A DNA stretch of 64,000 nucleotides from Pseudogulbenkiania sp. MAI-1 (lineage in GTDB: Bacteria > Pseudomonadota > Gammaproteobacteria > Burkholderiales > Chromobacteriaceae). Both the position numbers and the translations under genes were made by a program. This document shows positions 54,826 to 62,836 of the stretch, one piece after another (position 1 is the stretch's first letter; every line of letters starts with the position of its first letter). The notes beneath the pieces are model-generated. The model made no database searches. It saw only the letters and a program-made list of their open reading frames with translations, and had not been told where the DNA came from. Where the stretch lies: positions 3,621,001-3,685,000 of the forward strand of contig NZ_AZUR01000001.1 of assembly GCF_000527175.1 (NCBI RefSeq). Direction: 5' to 3'.

Positions 54826-56064
54826 ATGTCAACATTCACTTGCGTTTTGGATGGCGATAAAACACCATCAGCAAACATAAAAAGCAAAGCCGTACTTTCT
54901 TTGCACATATTACTTTTTACAGCAGGATGGGACCTTAGCGCCATCAATATCTCTGGGTTCAGCGTTCGGCTGGCTTGGATTTTGTTACTAGCAATCCCAC
55001 TTCTTATCCCAATTGCCAAGCACAAAAAAACTGCTTTAGCCTTCATTATTCTTTTTTACTTGGTCCATGTATTCAGCTCACTCCTTAGTGACAACCCATT
55101 ACAAGGATTGCTTTATTCATTTTGGATTGTTTTCACCTATCTATTTTTCCTTCACTTTGCATGTAGCGCATGTAATATATTGCAAGCACAAACTTGGAAT
55201 GTCATTCTTGTTAATGGGCGCCTACAAATCTTTTTCGCATTCTTACTTTACTTGACTGGCATACAAGAAAGAGCGAATTTTATTTATTACGAGCCGTCAT
55301 ATATGGCAATAGCATTGATCCCATATGTTGCCACTATATTTCACCTCCGCAATATCAAAGGAATTGATGTAGCTGCATTAATCTCTTATATCATCAGCAG
55401 CCAATCTGGGAATTTCCTCGTCGTACTGCTTTTAGCTGGCCTTCTTCGTTTTCTCATGGGCGGATTGAACATGAGAAAATTGAAGTTGTTATTTTTGATA
55501 TTTCTCGGTGGCTTACTTTTCACGTACTACCTCCTACACGACGAGTCAAATATTAATCATGCAACAGCCAAAGCGATTCTAACTTCAGGTGCCAGCATTG
55601 ACTCGGCAATTGCGATTGCTGAACGGGGTGGAAATAGAGTGCCGCGAATGCAGGTTGCGCTTGAAATATTTTGGGAAAATCCATTTACTGGAATTGGCCC
55701 CACAAATTACATTAGCCACATAGATGGTCGTAATTTCTCACATATCACAAAGGATATACCCTGGATCGATCCAGAAGGTCAGCCGCCGACAAATGCATTT
55801 ATTGAAGCCGGGGTCAATGCAGGAATTCTCGCCGTCATCCTCCTGACTGTGCCATTTTTTTATATCATAAAAAAAAACCGGCTAAGATCGCACCACAGCG
55901 ATGACTCAAAAATTGTTTCCGCAGCCGGAATAATAATATTTATCATGATGAATTTAGATTCCAATTATCTTCGCGCCTATGTTTGGGTCTTTTTTGGTCT
56001 AGCCATATCCTCTCTTTCCTGGAGAATCAAGCAAAACGCCAATTGCGTAAACAATAATGCCTGA
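54826..56064 (+). CDS. wzy: O-antigen polymerase Wzy-like membrane protein
   Basis: A 412-residue protein with about ten to twelve membrane helices and a large periplasmic loop (about residues 250-330, including NPFTGIGPTNYISHIDG and PTNAFIEAGVNAGI). This is the Wzy_C/O-antigen ligase-polymerase pattern, with an Arg/Gly-containing loop (AERGGNRVPRMQVAL). It is the last gene of the rightward operon. Sequence alone does not separate Wzy from WaaL, but the position next to wzx favours polymerase. There is no clear ribosome site; a later start is possible. It is among the AT-richest genes in the window. Confidence 0.8.
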   Translation: MSTFTCVLDGDKTPSANIKSKAVLSLHILLFTAGWDLSAINISGFSVRLAWILLLAIPLLIPIAKHKKTALAFIILFYLVHVFSSLLSDNPLQGLLYSFWIVFTYLFFLHFACSACNILQAQTWNVILVNGRLQIFFAFLLYLTGIQERANFIYYEPSYMAIALIPYVATIFHLRNIKGIDVAALISYIISSQSGNFLVVLLLAGLLRFLMGGLNMRKLKLLFLIFLGGLLFTYYLLHDESNINHATAKAILTSGASIDSAIAIAERGGNRVPRMQVALEIFWENPFTGIGPTNYISHIDGRNFSHITKDIPWIDPEGQPPTNAFIEAGVNAGILAVILLTVPFFYIIKKNRLRSHHSDDSKIVSAAGIIIFIMMNLDSNYLRAYVWVFFGLAISSLSWRIKQNANCVNNNA

Positions 56065-56656
56065 CAAGTATTTCAATTAACCAGATTTAGCCAATTAGCG
56101 GCCATTGATATCAACACACGTTTCCACAATCCGAAAACCTCCTCAGCTACCTCAACCTCCTCAGATAAACTGATTATCGCCCCTCCATGATGCTAAATAC
56201 ATTTTCCAGAACACTTTAATACCTCGCCACTGCCAAGTAGCAATCTATATTCAATGTTATAACTTCGATGGACGGCTAGATATACGAATGGTCAGCAAAA
56301 TGGATAAGGAGAGTTAAAACACTAACTGACCGAACTACTTCCCCTAACTATGGCAAATCGTATGCTGATGATGGTCCACCGATGAAAGCGGAATCGAAAG
56401 CGTTGTAAGGGAGAAATAGCGCCGCATGATGGAGGGGCGCCCACGCAAAGAAAACGGGGCCAATTCACTGGCCAATTTGACAGATGCCTATCTTGTTACG
56501 GCAAGACATCTTGAGCAAATGAACTGGCCGGCGCATGCCAGCCAGCCCTGAGGGATCAACAAGCAGATCAAAGTCGTGAAGCGATGGGCTTACAACTCTC
56601 CAGACAGCGACTGAACTTTGCAGAGAAGCAAAGCCACTTTCTGTGAAGCACCAAAT
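56065..56656. other. 592-bp non-coding stretch with a possible transposase remnant
   Basis: No intact gene. At about 56546-56605 one plus-strand frame reads GINKQIKVVKRWAYNSPDSD then stops. This resembles the C-terminal end of ISL3-family transposases (GINNKIKVIKRMAYG). It has a stop just before it, so it is dead. The rest of the stretch shows no recognisable feature. This would mark a past insertion at the joint between the rightward operon and the leftward genes. Confidence 0.4.
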
Positions 56657-57589
56657 TTATAGATAGTGAAGTAATGCCCTCGCTTCCTCAGAAGGGAAAG
56701 GTGGATTTACAAAACACTCCAGATAGCGCCGCATAACAGGCTGATGGCGTCGAAGTCGGATGTGGCAGGCTTTTCGTGCCAACAGACCCAAATGCATAAT
56801 GAAATTGTCAAACGACACGACCGCTCTGACTGAGGGGTGGAGAGCAAGGTGGAATAGTGTTTCGATCGTGGTCTGCCCGCGCAGATCCCGGTCCACCAGG
56901 CTACCGTAGTCTCTGAGATCACCAGCCTTGTCCCGGTTAGAGCCCACATGCAGCACACAGACATTATGTTGAGCTTTCAGTTTTGCCAGCTCATCCAGCA
57001 ATGCCTGCTGCTCGGCTTGGCCAATACGTAAACGGCTCGAATCCACGTAGTTGTTGAACAACACATAGGAGCAATCATCATCCAGCATGATAGGGCTGCT
57101 TGGATTCGGCCAGTAATGTGGCTCGAAGTCATCGGTTGGGATCGGAAGCCCCAGCAGGCTGGTGAGGGTCTGGGCCAGATATTGAGCAATCGGGGCGTCG
57201 ATCCTGGAGTCCGCGGCGTGCACGTACAGCCGGTTCCGGTAACGTGTTTCCGCGGGATGCTGTGGCAGTGCCCACACCGGCGTAATCACCACATCGCAAG
57301 CCCGCGCCTCCTCTGGCTCGGACAGCGGATAGCCCAAACCACCAAAATAGCCGCGCATGGCCGGTATCGGGGCAAAACAAACGTCCTTGCCGGAGGCCAG
57401 CAGGGCCCGGACCATCGGCTCGTAAAACAATTGGTCTCCCAGATGTATATAGGCGGGGTCGGCCAGATCCAGCCCAATGCTGTTCCATTGCGCAGGAATG
57501 GTGCCATAAATGCCTGTTGCCAGCCGGTACCTTGGCAGAGTGAAGGTCATCCGGCCATGCATCAGCAACTTGTTGAGAAAGTAGGACAT
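56657..57589 (-). CDS. Glycosyltransferase-9-like protein of unknown function
   Basis: A 310-residue protein I do not recognise as a defined family. It shares the look of GT9 (heptosyltransferase) proteins: IHLGDQLFYEPMVRALLASG near residue 50, CSYVLFNN, and the late segment VVSFDNFIMHLGLLARKACH, which parallels the SxDTGPMHLA motif but with changed residues. The first residues are MSYFLNKLLMHG. It lies 5 bases after the GT9 gene in the same direction, so the two are co-transcribed. It may be an inactive or substrate-shifted relative, or a polysaccharide modification enzyme. Function is not assigned. Confidence 0.6.
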   Translation of the reverse strand: MSYFLNKLLMHGRMTFTLPRYRLATGIYGTIPAQWNSIGLDLADPAYIHLGDQLFYEPMVRALLASGKDVCFAPIPAMRGYFGGLGYPLSEPEEARACDVVITPVWALPQHPAETRYRNRLYVHAADSRIDAPIAQYLAQTLTSLLGLPIPTDDFEPHYWPNPSSPIMLDDDCSYVLFNNYVDSSRLRIGQAEQQALLDELAKLKAQHNVCVLHVGSNRDKAGDLRDYGSLVDRDLRGQTTIETLFHLALHPSVRAVVSFDNFIMHLGLLARKACHIRLRRHQPVMRRYLECFVNPPFPSEEARALLHYL

Positions 57590-57594
57590 ATCGG

Positions 57595-58641
57595 TCAGCT
57601 TTGCGGCGAGGAAAGGGGGAGATAACGCTGGATGGCATGCATCACGAGGTCGACTGACAACTCTGCCAAACAGCGAATATTCTGGCAGTTCTTGGCATAG
57701 CTATGGCCGTCGTAGCAGGGACGGCAAGCCAGGTTCTCGCCTCCCCACAGAACTTGCGTACGCAGATCCGTTTGGACTTTTTCGCTTGGATTGGTGGCAC
57801 CAAACAGGGCAATACGCCGACAGCCGGCAAGACCGGCCAGATGTAAGGGTCCACTATCATGCGTAACCACCAATGCCGTTCGCTGGTACAGTGCAACCAA
57901 TTGAGGAAGGCGAGTCTGAGCAATCAGGTCCAAGACTGGAAGCGTGCCAAAATAAGGTTTAACCCACTCGTCCTGCGGCCCCCCGGTCAAGACCACCGGG
58001 ATGCTGGCAGCCAACAGCCGTTGTGCCAGCTCCACATAATGCTCAACCGGCCAGCGACGATGGCGATCATCGCTCACCGTATTACGTGCCCCGCCAGGAG
58101 CCAGCGCAACCCAAGCTTGGCCAGGGAGTCGCTCTGCAATATCTGGCGTCAAGGCAAGGCGTTGCTCAAGGATATAGGGGAGGCTGGAGGGAATCGAATC
58201 ATCGTCCCGGCCATGGTATAGCCGCAGGTACTCGTTCGCATGCAATCTACCAGGAACTGGCAGCAGTCGCTTGCCATAGGTGTGCCAGCTATCGACGCGT
58301 ACCGCCCTGACCAGCCGAGCAAACACTCGATACCGTGCGTCGCCGTGGCCAATCATCACCCTGTCTACCCGACGCCAGCGCAAGCGCACAGCAGTATCGA
58401 GGACGGCACCAAGCTTTTTCAAGACTGAACCACGGTACAACGCCTGCTCATCCACCGGCACTAGCTCATCTATTTCCGGGATCAGTTCCGCCAGAGGCAA
58501 TAGGCCCTTACCCACAATAAGGGTAATATAAGCATCAGGGTGATCCTGCCGTGCCTGCCGAATTGTTGGCAGCATCATGATCAAGTCACCGATCGCACCG
58601 ATCTTGACAAATAGCAGGCGTAGAAACTGCGATGCACTCAT
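57595..58641 (-). CDS. Family 9 glycosyltransferase (heptosyltransferase-like)
   Basis: A 348-residue GT-B enzyme of the ADP-heptose:LPS heptosyltransferase group. The N-terminal LRLLFVKIGAIGDLIMMLPTI, APGGARNTVSDDRHRRWPVEHYVEL and the C-terminal THDSGPLHLAGLAGCRRIALFGATNPSEK are the diagnostic motifs. It would add heptose or a related sugar to lipid A core or to the repeat unit. ATG at 58641 overlaps the stop of the GT2 gene (ATGA), and the nearby hldA and gmhA genes provide heptose precursors. Donor specificity is inferred only. Confidence 0.9.
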   Translation of the reverse strand: MSASQFLRLLFVKIGAIGDLIMMLPTIRQARQDHPDAYITLIVGKGLLPLAELIPEIDELVPVDEQALYRGSVLKKLGAVLDTAVRLRWRRVDRVMIGHGDARYRVFARLVRAVRVDSWHTYGKRLLPVPGRLHANEYLRLYHGRDDDSIPSSLPYILEQRLALTPDIAERLPGQAWVALAPGGARNTVSDDRHRRWPVEHYVELAQRLLAASIPVVLTGGPQDEWVKPYFGTLPVLDLIAQTRLPQLVALYQRTALVVTHDSGPLHLAGLAGCRRIALFGATNPSEKVQTDLRTQVLWGGENLACRPCYDGHSYAKNCQNIRCLAELSVDLVMHAIQRYLPLSSPQS

Positions 58642-59639
58642 CGAGATTGATAGTCCTGATTAGGATTCCACATTAGCGTCAACACTCTCCATGCCCTAGA
58701 AAACTCTCCACGGAGCAGTCTCTTGATAATAGGAAGGGTAGTCGCCAGCCAGACGAATGGGTAATAATGAGGAAAATGCTTTCGGCCAAATAAAAGCCGA
58801 TTACGCATACCATAGAAATCCGCTAATGGTGATTGGCGCTTGCCAAATCTTGACCCAGCCTTCGTAGAGGCTCCTTCTTTATGAAACACAATGCTCTTGG
58901 TAGCCGTCCCAATCTGGAAATGTTTCTTTCCCCGCACAGCCCAATCATTCTCTTCATAATACAGAAAATATGACTCATCCATCATGCCAACTTTCTCCAG
59001 AAAATCGCGCGACACCAGCATAGAGGCCCCAACAACATAATCCAGCCCCCCCTTTTCATACTCTTCAAGAGAAATATGACCCGAGGTGCCGAGCCAACGC
59101 TGATAGCGCCCACCCGCAGCCTGTATTTTGTCTGGAGAGTGATAGTAATAAAGCAGTGATCCGCATAACCCCATATCTGGATGGGCAGACATTTCATCAA
59201 GAAGATTTCGCAGCGTGTCTGGGCAGGCAATGGTGTCGTTATTCAATAGCCAGACATGAGTACATGCTTTATCCTGCAAGGCCAATTTGATTCCTGTATT
59301 ACAGCCTCCTGCAAACCCACGGTTGGCACCTGTTCTCAATATTGTCAGCCTGCAGTCAGGCTTTTGGATCGCGGGATAATCCTGGATTTGAAAATCTATC
59401 GGCTTATCGACAGGCGGCATAATCCATTGCTTCATGGAAGAGGATTCTGCAATAGCGCAGACTTTTCCTTTTACCCATTCGGAAATAATTTCAACTGACC
59501 CATCTTCTGATTGATTGTCACAAACAATCACACGAAATCTTGGACAATCAAGCCTGAGGACTGATTCTAAGCACTCAATTGTATCCCCCCAGTTATTCCA
59601 ATTCAAAACAACAATATAAGTCAATGATTCACGATGCAT
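58638..59639 (-). CDS. Family 2 glycosyltransferase (rhamnosyltransferase-like)
   Basis: A 333-residue GT-A enzyme. YIVVLNWNNWGDTIECLESVL, VIVCDNQSEDGS, RGFAGGCNTGIKLAL and the LLNNDTI (NND, DxD-like) motif are clear. GASMLVSRDFLEKVGMMDESYFLYYEENDW follows. These motifs are typical of rhamnosyl- or galactofuranosyltransferase-like GT2 enzymes. With dTDP-rhamnose genes in the same locus, rhamnose transfer is a fair guess. The start MHRESLTY at 59639 is preferred, with AGGGG about 9 bases upstream. Confidence 0.88.
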   Translation of the reverse strand: MHRESLTYIVVLNWNNWGDTIECLESVLRLDCPRFRVIVCDNQSEDGSVEIISEWVKGKVCAIAESSSMKQWIMPPVDKPIDFQIQDYPAIQKPDCRLTILRTGANRGFAGGCNTGIKLALQDKACTHVWLLNNDTIACPDTLRNLLDEMSAHPDMGLCGSLLYYYHSPDKIQAAGGRYQRWLGTSGHISLEEYEKGGLDYVVGASMLVSRDFLEKVGMMDESYFLYYEENDWAVRGKKHFQIGTATKSIVFHKEGASTKAGSRFGKRQSPLADFYGMRNRLLFGRKHFPHYYPFVWLATTLPIIKRLLRGEFSRAWRVLTLMWNPNQDYQSR

Positions 59640-59900
59640 TATTATAAAACCCCTAGGAATACCATGGGCGCCATGCAATTCTGAACATTGCAGCAATCCA
59701 ATGAAATAATGCCATATTAAGTCAGCACAGAGTGACGTGACAGGAATTGCAATTCACTTTATATGGTCAGTGACTTCACAAACCTCAAAATGGTTGAGCA
59801 TGAGAATCATGCCATATACTCTTACCCACTTCCTGGGGGAAAGGTAGCGTACGCTTTTCTTTCTGTTAATAAAACCAACTACGCCAACTGCTATTTGGCT

Positions 59901-60830
59901 TTACAAAAACAGTTCTTCGTAACTCACGCTGGCTGTGCCGAATTTTCCTACCACAATACTGCCTGCCCGGTTGGCAATTGGTACGGCTTCGTTCAGCTTC
60001 AAGCCACAGGCCAACATCGCCGCTAGAGCGGCAATCACGGTGTCGCCGGCCCCTGTAACGTCGAACACCTCGCGTGCCTGAGCCGCCACATGCAAGTGTC
60101 CCCACTGGTCGAACAACGACATGCCTTCTTCCGAGCGAGTAAGCAACACCCCCTCCAACCCTAGTTGCTCGCGAAGTGCAAAGGCACGCCGGTGCAGTGT
60201 GGTCTCATCTGCCCAAGCCCCGACCACCTGCGCCAGTTCAGCTCGATTTGGTGTAATCACACTTGCGCCGGCATAACGCGCGTAGTCGCTTCCCTTGGGG
60301 TCTACCAGCACCGGCTTGCCGGCTTCACGTGCCAACTCAATCATGCGCGGGATATGTGTTAGCCCCCCCTTCCCATAGTCCGAAAACAACACAACGTCGT
60401 GCTCGATCAAGGCGCGCTCATAGTCAGCCAGCATCTGGGCTAACACTTCATGGTCCGGCATATTCTCGAAGTCTACGCGGATGAGTTGCTGCGAGCGGCC
60501 GATAATGCGCAGTTTGACAATAGTGTGGAGTTGTGGATCACTTCCCAAAAGCGCATTCACACCTTCGTGTTCAAGAAGGTACCGCAGTTTATGTGCGGGC
60601 TCGTCGTCACCCACAACGGTGAGCAAGGTGGCTTGGGCGCCAAGCTTCTTGACATTGAGCGCCACGTTCGCTGCGCCGCCCAAGCGCTCCTCTTTCCGAG
60701 CGACACGAACCACCGGTACAGGTGCTTCCGGCGAGATGCGCTCCACTTCACCGTACCAATAACGATCCAGCATGGCATCGCCGACCACCAAGATACGGCA
60801 ATTGGCAAGGTCATTTCTTGTTGGCTTCAA
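59901..60830 (-). CDS. hldA: D-glycero-beta-D-manno-heptose-7-phosphate kinase
   Basis: A 309-residue PfkB-family kinase that phosphorylates heptose 7-phosphate at C1 in ADP-heptose synthesis. The start segment RILVVGDAMLDRYWYGEVERISPEAP, GGAANVALNVKKLG and the catalytic VFDVTGAGDTVIAALA motif are diagnostic. It ends near the kinase domain, without the adenylyltransferase half of bifunctional HldE, so a separate HldC must be elsewhere. It follows gmhA by 15 bases. Confidence 0.95.
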   Translation of the reverse strand: MKPTRNDLANCRILVVGDAMLDRYWYGEVERISPEAPVPVVRVARKEERLGGAANVALNVKKLGAQATLLTVVGDDEPAHKLRYLLEHEGVNALLGSDPQLHTIVKLRIIGRSQQLIRVDFENMPDHEVLAQMLADYERALIEHDVVLFSDYGKGGLTHIPRMIELAREAGKPVLVDPKGSDYARYAGASVITPNRAELAQVVGAWADETTLHRRAFALREQLGLEGVLLTRSEEGMSLFDQWGHLHVAAQAREVFDVTGAGDTVIAALAAMLACGLKLNEAVPIANRAGSIVVGKFGTASVSYEELFL

Positions 60831-60845
60831 AGCATGTCCTTTTAA

Positions 60846-61415
60846 TCAAGCGTACCCGAGAAGCTCTTCAACCATGCCACAAAGAGTATGACCGATAAAA
60901 ATATGGGCCTCTTGTATGCGGGCTGTCGTGTTGCTGGGTATGACTATGGCGAGATCGCACATGCCTAGAAGAGTCCCCCCATCCTTACCCAGCAGCCCAA
61001 TGCTTCGGATGCCCATTGCACGAGCAGCCTTCACCGCCTCCATCACGTTCTTGGAGTTACCTGATGTGGATATCGCCAACAAGCAGTCACCCTCGCGGCC
61101 AAGACCTAGGACTTGGCGAGCAAATACCTCGTCATACGAATAATCGTTGGAAATGCAGGTCAGCGCAGATGAATCGGTGGTCAGCGCCATGGCGGCCAGC
61201 GGAACTCGATCCTTGACAAAACGACCAGTCAGCTCTGCTGCAATATGCTGGCTATCCGCTGCGGAACCGCCATTGCCACATAACATCAGTTTATTGCCTG
61301 ATTTCAAGGTGCTGGCGATCATCTCCCCAGCTTGCAATACCGATGATGAAAGAGACGAGATACGCGAGAACAGCTCGATGTGTTCTTCAAGATTGCGCTG
61401 AATAGTAGAAATCAT
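60846..61415 (-). CDS. gmhA: Phosphoheptose isomerase
   Basis: GmhA (189 aa) turns sedoheptulose 7-phosphate into D-glycero-D-manno-heptose 7-phosphate, the first step of LPS heptose. The SIS-domain motif LMLCGNGGSAADSQHIAAELTGRF and ISTSGNSKNVMEA are typical. Zinc-ligand positions of the family (for example EAHIFIGHTLC) are present. It leads the gmhA-hldA pair. Confidence 0.96.
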   Translation of the reverse strand: MISTIQRNLEEHIELFSRISSLSSSVLQAGEMIASTLKSGNKLMLCGNGGSAADSQHIAAELTGRFVKDRVPLAAMALTTDSSALTCISNDYSYDEVFARQVLGLGREGDCLLAISTSGNSKNVMEAVKAARAMGIRSIGLLGKDGGTLLGMCDLAIVIPSNTTARIQEAHIFIGHTLCGMVEELLGYA

Positions 61416-61594
61416 CAGTACTCCAGAAAAGGCGTTAATCGGTCTTAAAGCTTATAGTACCGTTATCGGTGTACCCACTACACCGAGCTTTCACCAAACT
61501 CTTTGCATCCAACCTGCCAAGCTGCCTCAGCCACGGCCTATTTACAGTGGCTTTTCTAATACAGGGCAGGCCATACCAACGTTAGGATGCATCA

Positions 61595-62785
61595 CTAATT
61601 TCCTTGCCATGCGTTTTTAACTTCATGCCAGCGGCTGCTTCCGGCCTCCTGACTCTTGCGCATGTGTTCGCGCACCAGCCCCAGTAGCACTCCCACAAAG
61701 AAGCCACCCAGCAGCCCCATGGCGACGATCTGGGCACGCTTGGGCTTGGACTTCCAGTCCGGAGGTGTGGCCTTGTCCAGTACCTGGATGGTAGAGCTAT
61801 CGCGAGACTCTTCCAGCTTGGCCACTTCGAACTGTTTGGCCAAAAGCTCGAACATGGTTTCGTAATACTTGACGTCGCGCAGCGCCCGAATGTATTCCAA
61901 CCCGGTTTGCGGCACTTTGCCGGTGGGTACCATGAAGTCGCCCACTTCGGGTTGGCCCTGTTCCAGTTTGGCCAGTTGCTGTTTCAGGCCAGCAATTTCC
62001 TGTTGGGTACGCTGATAGTTGGGGTTCTGCTCGGTGGCAAAACTCTTCATTGCCGCCAGTTGGACTTCTTTGGCCGCAATGGTTGCCTTGAGCTGAGCCG
62101 CATTGGAAATAATGGCCTGAATCTGCCCCTCCGGCTGCAGCATGCCCGTTTTTTCCTGGGTCTTCTTGAGATTGATCTCTGCCTGGGCCAGATCGTCCTT
62201 GACCTGCTTCAACTGTTTCTCATAGAACAGCCTGCGCTGTGCAGCATCGGTTACGGCCAGGGTCTGCGTCAGCTTCTTTAGCTCGTCCACATAGGCATTG
62301 GCGAGTTTGGCGGCAAAGACCGGGTCTTTGTCGTCCACACTGATGCTGATCAGCCCATCCTTGCCGCTGTTGATCTTGCTAACACCTTCCAAGGCCTTGC
62401 GGGTGGCGACCATGCTGTCGGTCTCATAGCGCTCCTGCAGCTTGAACTGCTTGATCAAGTTGTCGGCTACGGTATCGCTTTGCATCATCCCGACATACAG
62501 ATCATTGGGGTTCTTGATGCCAGCCAAGCCGCCTGCGGCCCCTGCCAACGCACCAAGCTGGCCAAGAGCGGCGCTAATCCCGGAAGACTGTTGCTGCGGC
62601 GGTAAAATACGCGCCGTAGAGGTAAAGATGGGCGTCATCAGCAGGCTGGCCGCCAAGGCCAAGGCACCAACGCCCACCGTGCAGCCGATGAGCCAGTTTT
62701 TTTGCCGAGCCAGGGCGACGACGATGCCCATCAGATCGATTTCGTCGTCCTGAGGTGTTGCTGGTTGCGTGTTGTGTTCAGACAT
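61595..62785 (-). CDS. Chain-length determinant (Wzz-type polysaccharide co-polymerase), kinase-less
   Basis: A 396-residue inner-membrane protein with a short cytoplasmic N-terminus, a first helix (LIGCTVGVGALALAASLLMT), a large coiled-coil periplasmic domain (about residues 60-350) and a second helix near the C-terminus (IVAMGLLGGFFVGVLLGLV). The proline-rich motif ATPPDWKSKPKRAQI before helix two is the Wzz signature. It controls glycan chain length. No Walker motifs follow, so it is not a Wzc tyrosine kinase. It lies 51 bases after the Wza-like gene. Confidence 0.92.
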   Translation of the reverse strand: MSEHNTQPATPQDDEIDLMGIVVALARQKNWLIGCTVGVGALALAASLLMTPIFTSTARILPPQQQSSGISAALGQLGALAGAAGGLAGIKNPNDLYVGMMQSDTVADNLIKQFKLQERYETDSMVATRKALEGVSKINSGKDGLISISVDDKDPVFAAKLANAYVDELKKLTQTLAVTDAAQRRLFYEKQLKQVKDDLAQAEINLKKTQEKTGMLQPEGQIQAIISNAAQLKATIAAKEVQLAAMKSFATEQNPNYQRTQQEIAGLKQQLAKLEQGQPEVGDFMVPTGKVPQTGLEYIRALRDVKYYETMFELLAKQFEVAKLEESRDSSTIQVLDKATPPDWKSKPKRAQIVAMGLLGGFFVGVLLGLVREHMRKSQEAGSSRWHEVKNAWQGN

Positions 62786-62836
62786 GTTGCGTATCCGTGC
62801 TGATGGCTGCCGTGCACACGGCCGCCGAACGTGTGA

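Noticed and set aside
59843..59854. GGTAGCGTACGC resembling part of an ops/JUMPstart element
   Set aside because: There is no rightward polysaccharide gene downstream of it, the GG-C part of the consensus is not in place, and the core is a short palindrome that can arise by chance.
59763..60026. Open frame of 87 codons on the plus strand beside hldA
   Set aside because: It overlaps the end of hldA, has no ribosome site and no recognisable protein features.
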